Part shown: positions 6,798 through 13,703 of the stretch, in pieces
How positions within the stretch are numbered: position 1 is the stretch's first letter
Layout: every line of letters starts with the position of its first letter
Source of the DNA: Verrucomicrobiota bacterium
Lineage (GTDB): Bacteria > Verrucomicrobiota > Verrucomicrobiia > Opitutales > Opitutaceae
Length of the DNA: 19,208 nucleotides
Assembly: GCA_023457035.1 (NCBI GenBank)
Contig: JAEWNN010000195.1
Coordinates: 1-19,208 of the forward strand
Reading direction: 5' to 3'
The notes under the pieces: model-generated
What the model saw: only the letters and a program-made list of their open reading frames with translations
Told to the model about the DNA's origin: nothing
Database searches by the model: none
Translations under genes and position numbers: made by a program

Positions 6798-8063
6798 TCA
6801 GGTGTACACCAGCAGTTGCTGGTTGATCTGGTGCATCTGCGAGTAGTTGCGGATCTTGGCGATCGTGGCGGGGGTGAGCTCCTGGCCCTCGCCGATGAGC
6901 AGCAGGCCGTGGGGGTTGTAGATGCCGTTGGCCAGCATCATGCCCGGCCGGAGGTCCTCGAGCATGATCTCCTTCACCTGGCGGGGGAGCTGGATGAGAT
7001 GGGTGACCTTGAGGAAAAGCCGGACGGCCTCGGGATCGAAGCCGCTGCCGGACTGGGCGAGGATCTGCTCGATGGCCTGCTCCTTGGGCAGGCCGCTTTC
7101 GGCATAGGCGACGGCGACGGCGAGGCAGCGCGCGGTCCAGGGAATGGATTCGCCCTTCTGGCCGTCGGGGTAGCCGGTGCCGTCCCAGCGTTCGTGGTGG
7201 GCGCGGATGGTGTCGCCGACGGTGGTGAGGTCGTCGACGAAGGAGGCGAGGGCCTGGCCGTAGATGGTGTGGTTGCGGATGAGCGCCTGCTCGTTGTCGC
7301 CGAGGGGCTGGCCGGTGCGGTAGGCGCGGAGAAACTCGCGGGAGACGCCGATCAGGCCGATGTCGCAGAGGGCGGCGCTGGTGCGCAGGACGTGCTTCTC
7401 GTCCTCGGTGAAGTGGGTCGTATCGGCCATCTTCTTGCAGATGTCGGTGACGACCTTGATCTGGTTGCCGAGGAGCGGGTCGTAGGTGTTGAGGATGCGG
7501 TAGACCAGGTCGAGGGACTTGCCGAAGTTGGTCTCGAGGGAGTGGTTGGCGTGGTCGAGGGCGACCTTCTGCTGCTCGAGGGTGCGGACCTGGGCCTCGA
7601 GGGCGCGGTTGGCGTCGGCCAGGCGAGTGTTGAGCTGGGCGGTCTCGGACTGGAGCTGGGTGTTCTGGGTCACCAGTTCGTAGCGCTGGACGGCGTTGCG
7701 GACGGTGGCGGTGAGCTCCTCGCGCAGCCAAGGTTTGGCGAGGAAGCGGAAGATTTCGCCCTTGTTGATCGAGTCGATGATCGTGGGGAGCGAGAGGACG
7801 GCGGTGATGAGGATGCGCGAGGTCTGGGGCTGGAGCTTCTTGGCTTCGACGAGGAACTCGAGGCCGGTCATCTCGGGCATGCGGTGGTCGGAGATGATGA
7901 CGGCGAACTGGCGTTGGTGGAGGATGTCGAGCGCCTGGGCGGGGCTGTTGGTGGCGACGACGTCGTAGCTCTCGCGCAACAGCGTCTCCTTGAGGGCGGC
8001 GAGGACGATGGGCTCGTCATCGACGATGAGGATGGGGGGCTTGGTGTAGGCGGGGCTGCTCAT
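6798..8063 (-). CDS. Response regulator with degenerate HD-GYP-like output domain
   Basis: The 421-residue protein begins with an intact receiver domain (about 10-125): Asp15/Asp16 in LIVDDEP, phospho-acceptor Asp59 in IISDHRMPEMTG, and Lys110 in FLAKPW. A Gln/Glu/Leu-rich coiled coil (about 128-180) links it to an HD-GYP-like domain (about 185-335). In active HD-GYP phosphodiesterases of cyclic di-GMP the core reads HDIGKIG, then HHERWDGxGYP, then ADVYDAL. Here the first motif is CDIGLIG (Cys233 replaces His, Leu replaces Lys). The second, HHERWDGTGYP (289-299), is intact. The third is AVAVAYAES, lacking both Asp. Loss of these metal ligands suggests weak or no hydrolysis. A C-terminal segment (360-421, LRPGMMLANGIYNPHG) resembles the tails of other HD-type regulators. 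The ATG overlaps the kinase stop by four bases, which pairs it with that kinase. The role is inferred: a c-di-GMP-linked or binding-only regulator near chemotaxis genes. Confidence 0.9.
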   Translation of the reverse strand: MSSPAYTKPPILIVDDEPIVLAALKETLLRESYDVVATNSPAQALDILHQRQFAVIISDHRMPEMTGLEFLVEAKKLQPQTSRILITAVLSLPTIIDSINKGEIFRFLAKPWLREELTATVRNAVQRYELVTQNTQLQSETAQLNTRLADANRALEAQVRTLEQQKVALDHANHSLETNFGKSLDLVYRILNTYDPLLGNQIKVVTDICKKMADTTHFTEDEKHVLRTSAALCDIGLIGVSREFLRAYRTGQPLGDNEQALIRNHTIYGQALASFVDDLTTVGDTIRAHHERWDGTGYPDGQKGESIPWTARCLAVAVAYAESGLPKEQAIEQILAQSGSGFDPEAVRLFLKVTHLIQLPRQVKEIMLEDLRPGMMLANGIYNPHGLLLIGEGQELTPATIAKIRNYSQMHQINQQLLVYT

Positions 8064-10039
8064 CGGGGCGGGAGAAGGCGGGCAAGTTCGTTGACAAGTT
8101 CGCGTTCGGGGCGGTTGGGGCGGAGGAGGGCGTCGACGCGGTGGCGGATCTCGGAGGGAACTTCGTCGGGGTTTTGCCCGGTGATTTCAAGAGCAATACG
8201 CAGGTGGGGTTGTTCGCGGCGGACGATCTCGAGCAGGCGGGCGAGCTCGGGATCGGCCTCGGGCTGGTTGATGAAGAGCAGGTCGAGACCGGCGCCCTTC
8301 TCGGCGAGGAAGACGCGGATCTCCTCGGGGGCGATGGTGTTGCGGACCTCCCAGTCGCGGGCGCGCAGGCTTTCCTCGAGCCGGGCGGACGGCATCTGGC
8401 CGGGGGTGTGGAGCAACACGCAGGGCCGGCGGGTGGGGACTTCGTCCGGGGCGGCGGTGGACTCCTCGTCCGTGGGGGCGGGGGAGCCGTCGTCGGTGAG
8501 GGCGGCGATGGGGAGCAGCAGCACCATGTCGGTGCCGGCGCCGAGCCGGCTGCGCGCGCCGATGTGGCCGCCCTCGTTCTCGGCGAAGAGTTGGGCGGTG
8601 TAAAGGCCGAGACCGGTGCCGCGGTCGCTCTGTTTGGTGGTGAAGAAGGGATCGAAGACCTTGGAGAGTTTGTCGGGGGGGATGCCGCAGCCGGAGTCGC
8701 CGAAGACGAGCGCGGCGTAGTGGCGGTGCCAGTTGGGAGTGCTGCGGAAGACGACGTCGGCGAAGGCTTCGGGGCGGGCCGGGGCGGCGAGCCGGATCAC
8801 GATGGAGCCGCGGGCGCCCATGGCGTCGCGGGCGTTGATGGCGAAGTTGACGAGTGCTTGGCGGAAGGCGACCTCGTCGAGGTAGACTGGGATCTCCTCC
8901 GGGGGGAACTCGGTGTTGAGCTGGATGCCCTTCGGGAGGATGGGGCCGATGAGTTCGAGCTGCTCGCGGGTGAGGCGGTTGAGCGAGTAGTAGTTGCGGC
9001 GGCCGACGGTGTCGCGGTTGAGCGAGCTGATCTTTTTGACGAGGAGCTGGGCCTGGCGGGCGTGTTCCTTGATCATGCCCAGCCCCTCGGCCATGGAGGG
9101 GTCGGCGGCGAGTTGGGCGTGGTAGAGTTCGCTCAGCGAGTAGATGCCGGAGAGCAGGTTGCCGAAGTCGTGGAGCAGGCCGCTGGTGAGGACGGCGAGG
9201 GTCTCCTTCCAGCCGTTTTCGTTGAGGCGCAGCTCGGCGACTTTCTCCCGGGTGATGTCGAGCCACATGCCGTCGCAGCCGAGGGGCAGCCCGCTGGCGG
9301 AGCGGGCGGGGTTGCGCACATCCATGATGTGCCGGACTTGGCCGGTGCGGGCATGCTGGATGCGATAGGTGAGCGAGAAGGACCGCCCGGCCGCATGGGC
9401 GGCAGATTCCTTGGCGTAGGCTTCGCGGTCCGCCTCGTGGATGAGCTCCTCGTAGGCGTGCCCGTCCTTGGTGAGCAGGGAGGGGGAGAGTCCGGTGAGC
9501 GTCTCGAAACGTGGTCCGAGGTAGCTGAACGACAGGTCGCTGCGGCGGCTGAAGGCGACGCCCGGGAAGCTCGCGAGGTAGTTCTGCATGCGCGACTCGA
9601 GCAGGCAGTGGCGCAGGAAGAGCTGGGCGAGCGCCTCGGGCCGTTGGCCGAGGCCGGCGAAACCTTCCTGGCCCAGGGCTGCGGCGGGCGCGAGTTCAGG
9701 GGTGATGGTGACGACGTACCCGGGCTCGAGCTCAAGGCGATGCAGGCGGAAACCGAAACTGGGGAGCGGATCGTGCGGGGACGGCAGGAAGATGCTGTCG
9801 GGGCCTTCGCCGAGGGTGGCGGGCAGGAGGGGGCGCCAGCGCGGCTGGGTGTCGCGGAGCAGATCAAGCAGATCGCGACCGATGATCCGGCATGGTTCGC
9901 CCCAGATCGACTCGGTGCCGAGGATGCGGCAGCGTTCGACCACGCCCTCGGCGTCGGTGACGAATTGCGCGAACTCGCAGGTGGTTTTCTGGGGGGTGCC
10001 GGGCGGCTCCGGGGAGACCGGCAAAGGGGAGGAACTCAT
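8060..10039 (-). CDS. PAS sensor histidine kinase with C-terminal pseudo-receiver domain
   Basis: The 659-residue protein shows no signal peptide or membrane span, so it is probably cytoplasmic. Residues ~20-115 resemble a poorly conserved PAS domain. A clearer PAS_3-type domain spans ~160-265, with GMWLDITREK at its end. The dimerisation domain has the NtrB-like H-box LLHDFGN, with His290 as the phosphorylated residue. The ATPase domain has the N box NFAINARDAMG (398-408), the G1 box DSGCGIPPDKLSKVFDPFFTT and the G2 box DRGTGLGLY (472-480). Residues ~538-655 look like a receiver fold without its chemistry: FINQPEAD has Asn591 where Asp is expected, and LLRPNRPEREL has Arg for the usual Lys. 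The start is the ATG at 10039; the frame stays open further upstream, but that part is antisense to the end of cheB. ATGA overlap with the following regulator marks a translationally coupled pair. Confidence 0.9.
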   Translation of the reverse strand: MSSSPLPVSPEPPGTPQKTTCEFAQFVTDAEGVVERCRILGTESIWGEPCRIIGRDLLDLLRDTQPRWRPLLPATLGEGPDSIFLPSPHDPLPSFGFRLHRLELEPGYVVTITPELAPAAALGQEGFAGLGQRPEALAQLFLRHCLLESRMQNYLASFPGVAFSRRSDLSFSYLGPRFETLTGLSPSLLTKDGHAYEELIHEADREAYAKESAAHAAGRSFSLTYRIQHARTGQVRHIMDVRNPARSASGLPLGCDGMWLDITREKVAELRLNENGWKETLAVLTSGLLHDFGNLLSGIYSLSELYHAQLAADPSMAEGLGMIKEHARQAQLLVKKISSLNRDTVGRRNYYSLNRLTREQLELIGPILPKGIQLNTEFPPEEIPVYLDEVAFRQALVNFAINARDAMGARGSIVIRLAAPARPEAFADVVFRSTPNWHRHYAALVFGDSGCGIPPDKLSKVFDPFFTTKQSDRGTGLGLYTAQLFAENEGGHIGARSRLGAGTDMVLLLPIAALTDDGSPAPTDEESTAAPDEVPTRRPCVLLHTPGQMPSARLEESLRARDWEVRNTIAPEEIRVFLAEKGAGLDLLFINQPEADPELARLLEIVRREQPHLRIALEITGQNPDEVPSEIRHRVDALLRPNRPERELVNELARLLPPR

Positions 10040-10160
10040 CCGCGCAAAATGTTGTGTGCTTTCCGGGAAAAGGGAAGAGCGCGGTTGGGTTTTGCACGGC
10101 TCGGCGCCGCCGCAAATCGGCGCTCGCGACGGTCGGGAAAATGGGGACGCGCAGGGCGGC

Positions 10161-11360
10161 TCAATCGGCGACTTGGCTGATGGCGGCGAGGATCGCCTCG
10201 TGCATGCGATCCAGCGGGACCATGCGCTCGGCGGCGCCGAGTTCGTTGGCCGCCCGCGGCATGCCGTAGACAACACAGCTCTCCTCGCTCTGCGCGAACG
10301 TGCGCGCACCGCGTTGGCGGAGCTGGAGCAGGCCTTCCGCCCCATCCTTGCCCATGCCGGTGAGCAGGGTGGCGACGGTGTGGGGCGCGGCGCATTCGAC
10401 CGCCGATTTGAAGAGCAGGTCGACGGCGGGGCGCTGGTGCCAGACCATCGGTCCGGTGGTGACGCGAGCCACGTAGCGGGCGCCCACGCGCTGGACGAGC
10501 AGGTGGAAATTACCCGGGGCTACGAGGGCGAGCCCGGGTCGGAACTCATCGCCGTCCTTGGCTTCGCGCACCTCCATCTGGCAGAGGGTGTTGAGCCGGT
10601 CGGCGAAGGCACGGGAGAACGTGGCCGGGATGTGCTGGACGATCGCGATGGGCGGGAGGTTGCCGGGAAGGCGCTGGAGCACTTCGCGGATCGCCTCGGT
10701 GCCGCCGGTGGAGGCGCCGATGAGGATCAGTTTGCGGGATCCGGGCGCGGGGCCGCCGATGATCGGCGGGCGGATCGGAGGCACTCCCACGATCAGGCGG
10801 CGCGCGAGCAGGGGCGTGGGCACGACCGGCGAGGGCGGCGCGGGGGCCGGTCTGGTCTCGGCGGGGGCGGGCGCGGCCGCGGCGGGTGGTGGAGCGACCG
10901 GCACCGGAGGCGTCGTCGCCACCGGGGGGAGCCCCGGGGGGCGGCGGAGGCGCGCCTGCGCGGCGGCCTTGATCTTGAGGATGAGCTGGGGACCGAGATC
11001 GCCGATCGAATACGAAGTGCCCGGTTTGCCCAACACCTCCACGGCGCCCTGCTGCATGGCCTCGATCGCCTTCAGGGACCCGGGTTGGGTGAGCGAACTC
11101 ATGATCACGACGGGGATCGGATGCCGCTCCATGAGGATGCGCAGGAACGTGAGGCCATCCATGCGCGGCATCTCGAGATCGAGGGTGATCACGTCCGGCT
11201 TGAGGGCGAGGATTTTGTCCTTGGCGATGTAGGGGTCCATCGCCGTGCCCACGACCTCGATATCGGGATCGACGCTGAGCGCATCGGTCACCATGCGGCG
11301 CACGGTCGCGGAGTCGTCGACGACGAGCACGCGGATCTTGGCGCTGGGGTCGGTGGGCAT
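10161..11360 (-). CDS. cheB: Chemotaxis protein-glutamate methylesterase/glutaminase
   Basis: CheB removes methyl groups from chemoreceptor glutamates (and deamidates Gln), giving adaptation and opposing CheR. The 399 residues hold a receiver domain (8-135; Asp15/Asp16 in VVDDSATVRRMV, phospho-acceptor Asp61 in ITLDLEMPRMDGL, Lys112 in GKPG) and a methylesterase domain (about 208-397). The catalytic triad is Ser217 in IGASTGGTEA, His243 in VQHIP and Asp339 in GMGKDGAEG. The two domains are joined by an unusually long, almost purely Pro/Ala linker (about 138-206), far longer than in E. coli CheB (349 residues). The gene starts 16 bases after the cheR stop, so both are co-transcribed. The kinase-regulator pair follows after 121 bases on the same strand. 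CheA, CheW and CheY are not in the window. Confidence 0.96.
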   Translation of the reverse strand: MPTDPSAKIRVLVVDDSATVRRMVTDALSVDPDIEVVGTAMDPYIAKDKILALKPDVITLDLEMPRMDGLTFLRILMERHPIPVVIMSSLTQPGSLKAIEAMQQGAVEVLGKPGTSYSIGDLGPQLILKIKAAAQARLRRPPGLPPVATTPPVPVAPPPAAAAPAPAETRPAPAPPSPVVPTPLLARRLIVGVPPIRPPIIGGPAPGSRKLILIGASTGGTEAIREVLQRLPGNLPPIAIVQHIPATFSRAFADRLNTLCQMEVREAKDGDEFRPGLALVAPGNFHLLVQRVGARYVARVTTGPMVWHQRPAVDLLFKSAVECAAPHTVATLLTGMGKDGAEGLLQLRQRGARTFAQSEESCVVYGMPRAANELGAAERMVPLDRMHEAILAAISQVAD

Positions 11361-11376
11361 GGCGGGGCGGGCCGGC

Positions 11377-12222
11377 TCAGGCCGGCAGCTGGTAGATGGC
11401 GGGTTTCACCATCTTGAGGCGATGATGGATACCGGTGAGGCTCTCGGAGTGGCCGACCATGAGGTAGCCGCCCGGGACGAGGCGTTCGGAGAGCCGCCGC
11501 ACGAGTTCCTCCTGGGTGGGGCGATCGAAATAGATCATGACGTTGCGGCAGAAGATCACCTGGAACGGTTCGGTGAACGGATACGCTGGGCCGAGCAGGT
11601 TGAGATGTCGGAACGTCACGCGGCCGGCCAGGTCGGGCTTCACGCGGAAGTTGCCCTCCTGCGGTCCCACGCCTTTCTGAAAGTACTTCTTGATCAGTTC
11701 GGGGCGGACCTTGGCGACGGTCTCCTCGGGGTAGATGGCTTCGCGGGCGCGTTTGAGGATGCGGGTGGAGATGTCGGTGGCCTCGAGTTGCCATTGCCAG
11801 CCCGGCTTGGTCGCACCGACTTCGGCGAGCAGGATGGCGATCGAATAGACCTCCTCGCCCGAGCTGCTGGCGGCGCTCCAGACGCGGAACGCGCTGCGGC
11901 GATGGGGCGACTTCTCGTTGGTGAACTCGGGGACCACGTGTTTCTCGAGGTAGTCGAAGTGCGCCGGTTCGCGGAAGAAGAAGGTATGGTTGGTGGAGAT
12001 GACGTCGATGAGGTTGCTCAGTTCGTCGTCGCCCTCGGGTCGGCGCATCAACTCACAGTAGGCCGTGATGTTGGGCAGGCTGAGCGCACGCAGGCGTTTG
12101 CCGATGCGCGCGGAGACCAGCTCCTGCTTGTCGGGGCCGAGATTGATGCGGCTGTAGTCGTAGACCAGCGTGCGGATGAACTCGTAGTCCTCCCGTCGTA
12201 TCATGGTGAATGTGGGCTTCAT
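11377..12222 (-). CDS. cheR: Chemotaxis protein methyltransferase
   Basis: CheR methylates chemoreceptor glutamates using S-adenosylmethionine. With the chosen start it has 281 residues, close to the E. coli length. The N-terminal helical domain contains DYEFIRTLVYDYSRI. The catalytic domain contains ISTNHTFFFRE, the SAM-binding VWSAASSSGEEVYSIA (114-129), EATDIST (147-153), ARxAIYPEE, the IFCRNVMIYFD stretch (223-233) and MVGHSESLTG (255-264). ATG codons at 12270, 12222 and 12204 are all possible, and the frame is open to 12378. 12222 was preferred because it fits the family's N terminus; 12270 has a GGGA three bases upstream and would add 16 residues. cheR heads the minus-strand block and is divergent from flgB, so chemotaxis adaptation and flagellar assembly genes share one control region. 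Confidence 0.95.
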   Translation of the reverse strand: MKPTFTMIRREDYEFIRTLVYDYSRINLGPDKQELVSARIGKRLRALSLPNITAYCELMRRPEGDDELSNLIDVISTNHTFFFREPAHFDYLEKHVVPEFTNEKSPHRRSAFRVWSAASSSGEEVYSIAILLAEVGATKPGWQWQLEATDISTRILKRAREAIYPEETVAKVRPELIKKYFQKGVGPQEGNFRVKPDLAGRVTFRHLNLLGPAYPFTEPFQVIFCRNVMIYFDRPTQEELVRRLSERLVPGGYLMVGHSESLTGIHHRLKMVKPAIYQLPA

Positions 12223-12348
12223 CGGCGCGTGTGCGGCGGAATGAAGCGCGAGGCGATTGGTGGAGCTCATTTTTCCCGAGCCGCGCAGTTCATGCTTCCA
12301 TTGCCGGCGGCAAAAACTGCCGAGATGGGCGGCCAGCGGTTCGCCACG

Positions 12349-12380
12349 GGCAATTGAAGGGGTGGTGAACGTAGGCAATT
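12349..12380 (+). repeat. Pair of GGCAATT repeats upstream of the flgB promoter
   Basis: GGCAATT occurs at 12349-12355 and 12374-12380, 25 bases apart. Relative to the predicted sigma-54 transcription start near 12445 they lie at about -96 and -71. This is where enhancer-binding activators of sigma-54 promoters often bind. A binding role is only inferred; the repeat is short. Confidence 0.25.
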
Positions 12381-12417
12381 ATCTGATGATCAGCGCCCTG
12401 TGCCGGCGTTTGCAGGC

Positions 12418-12434
12418 TTGGCACCTGCATTGCT
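12418..12434 (+). promoter_or_regulatory. Sigma-54 (RpoN) -24/-12 promoter of the flagellar operon
   Basis: TTGGCACCTGCATTGCT matches the sigma-54 consensus YTGGCACGrNNNTTGCW at every fixed position except the G after GGCAC and the following purine. The invariant GG (12420-12421) and GC (12432-12433) have the required spacing. The predicted transcription start is near 12445, three bases before the flgB ATG. Sigma-54 control of rod and basal-body genes is well known in several bacterial groups. The site faces the flagellar genes and lies in the only non-coding gap before them. Confidence 0.85.
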
Positions 12435-12447
12435 ATCGGGCCTGCGC

Positions 12448-12834
12448 ATGATTGATGCGGTTTTCAGCAGCACGAACTACCAAGTCGCCCGCCAGATGAT
12501 GGACGCGACGGTGCTGCGGCATCAGGCGATCGCAGCCAACATCGCCAATGCGGAGACCCCCGGCTACAAGCGCGTCGACGTCGCGGCCAACTTCGCCGCG
12601 CAACTGCGGTCGGCGCTGCAACGTGGCGGCACCCAGGAGTTGCGTCACGTGCAACCGCAACTGGTGGAGGATCTCGCGGCCAAGGCGGTCCGGCCCGACG
12701 GCAACAATGTGGAGATCGAGAAGGAGCTCATGCTCCTCGGCCGCAGCAGTACCGAATTCAACTTCCTCGCCCAAGTGGTCAGCACCGACATGCGCAATCT
12801 GCGCATGGCCATCACCGGCCGCAGCTCCGGCTGA
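12448..12834 (+). CDS. flgB: Flagellar proximal rod protein FlgB
   Basis: FlgB is one of the rod subunits that connect the MS ring to the distal rod; it is exported through the flagellar secretion apparatus. The 128-residue protein has the family hallmark AIAANIANAETPGYKRVDV (33-51) near the N terminus and a C-terminal helix (FNFLAQVVSTDMRNLRMAI) of the type that packs in the rod. The start is the ATG before IDAVFSSTNYQVA, which aligns with FlgB N termini. A longer frame from 12400 would put the sigma-54 promoter inside the coding region. The only G-run upstream (GGG at 12438-12440) would lie before the predicted transcription start, so the message may be almost leaderless. It is the first gene of the flagellar operon. 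Confidence 0.95.
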   Translation: MIDAVFSSTNYQVARQMMDATVLRHQAIAANIANAETPGYKRVDVAANFAAQLRSALQRGGTQELRHVQPQLVEDLAAKAVRPDGNNVEIEKELMLLGRSSTEFNFLAQVVSTDMRNLRMAITGRSSG

Positions 12835-12875
12835 GCCCGCTGTTCGCCTCCCTCCACCCGCGCCCCCTGCTCCCC

Positions 12876-13301
12876 ATGGACTTCATTCCCGGCATCGAAT
12901 CGGCCTCCGGTGGCTTGCAGGCCCAACGCGCGCGGCTCGACGTCATCGCGCAGAACATCGCCAACGCCCAGACCACCCGCGGGGCCAACGGCCTGCCCTA
13001 CGCCCGCCAGGTCGTGTCCTTCGAGTCCGAGTTGGTCAAGCGGCTGGGGGACAGCGCCTCCAGTCCGGCGTTGCGCGGCGTGCGAGTGTCGGCTGTCACC
13101 GCGGATCAGCGCCAGGGGCCCACCGTCCACGACCCCTCCCATCCCGATGCGGATGCGAACGGCTTCGTGCGCATGCCGAACGTCAACATGGCCATGGAGA
13201 TGGTGGACCTCATCTCCGCCTCCCGGGCCTACGAGGCCAATCTCGCCGTGGTGAAGGCCGGCCGCGAGATGGCCGCCAAGAGTCTTGAGATCGGCCGCTG
13301 A
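12876..13301 (+). CDS. flgC: Flagellar proximal rod protein FlgC
   Basis: Rod subunit that assembles next to FlgB. The 141 residues show the rod-protein N terminus SGGLQAQRARLDVIAQNIAN (residues 11-30), the characteristic HPDADANGFVRMPNVN (88-103) and the terminal helix MVDLISASRAYEANL (108-122) shared by axial proteins. It begins 41 bases after flgB. The leader is strongly pyrimidine-rich (TCCCTCCACCCGCGCCCCCT and on) and lacks a purine-rich ribosome-binding motif. Confidence 0.97.
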   Translation: MDFIPGIESASGGLQAQRARLDVIAQNIANAQTTRGANGLPYARQVVSFESELVKRLGDSASSPALRGVRVSAVTADQRQGPTVHDPSHPDADANGFVRMPNVNMAMEMVDLISASRAYEANLAVVKAGREMAAKSLEIGR

Positions 13302-13330
13302 TCCCCGCGCAACCCCCAACCTTCCGCATC

Positions 13331-13669
13331 ATGCTCAGCCCCATTGGTTCGTTCAGCTCCGTCCCGTTGCAACCGGCGGTCAACCCGGCCCGGCTCGACC
13401 GCGCGGCCGCCCCGGCGACCACCGCCAAGACCAACGAGCTCAGCGGTGCGCACCAGTTCGGCAGCCTCTTCACCAAACTCGTCGACGAGGTCGGCGCGAC
13501 TCAGCAGACCGCCGCCGCCGAGACGCAGAAGGTCATGCTCGGGCAGTCGGATCAGCTCCACAGTGCGATGATCTCGCTGCAGGAGTCCTCGCTCGCCCTC
13601 GGGCTGATGGTGGAGGTGCGCAACAAGCTGGTGGAATCCTACCAGGAGCTGATGCGCATGCCGGTGTAA
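13331..13669 (+). CDS. fliE: Flagellar hook-basal body complex protein FliE
   Basis: FliE joins the MS ring to the rod and is an early export substrate. The 112-residue protein, slightly longer than the usual ~104, has a variable Pro/Ala-rich N terminus. The conserved second half follows: FGSLFTKLVDEV (43-54), the region around VMLGQSDQLHSAMISLQES and the terminal VRNKLVESYQELMRMPV, which is diagnostic. It lies 29 bases after flgC and 34 before fliF, in the standard flgB-flgC-fliE-fliF order. No Shine-Dalgarno motif; the leader is C-rich (CAACCCCCAACCTTCCGCATC). Confidence 0.95.
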   Translation: MLSPIGSFSSVPLQPAVNPARLDRAAAPATTAKTNELSGAHQFGSLFTKLVDEVGATQQTAAAETQKVMLGQSDQLHSAMISLQESSLALGLMVEVRNKLVESYQELMRMPV

Positions 13670-13703
13670 GCTTCCCGTTTTCTGAACCCTGTCGCCCTCC
13701 CGC

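Noticed and set aside
8141..10180. 679-residue plus-strand open frame opposite the histidine kinase
   Set aside because: Gly/Glu/Val-rich mirror translation of the kinase frame; the minus-strand frame has all kinase motifs.
12270..12378. Longer N terminus for CheR, up to 52 extra residues
   Set aside because: The added residues do not resemble CheR and would extend towards the flgB control region; only the ATG at 12270 remains a realistic alternative.
12365..12400. AT-richer patch AGGCAATTATCTGATGATCA considered as a dif site at the composition switch
   Set aside because: It lacks the two XerC/XerD half-sites with a 6-base centre; the likeness does not go beyond base composition.
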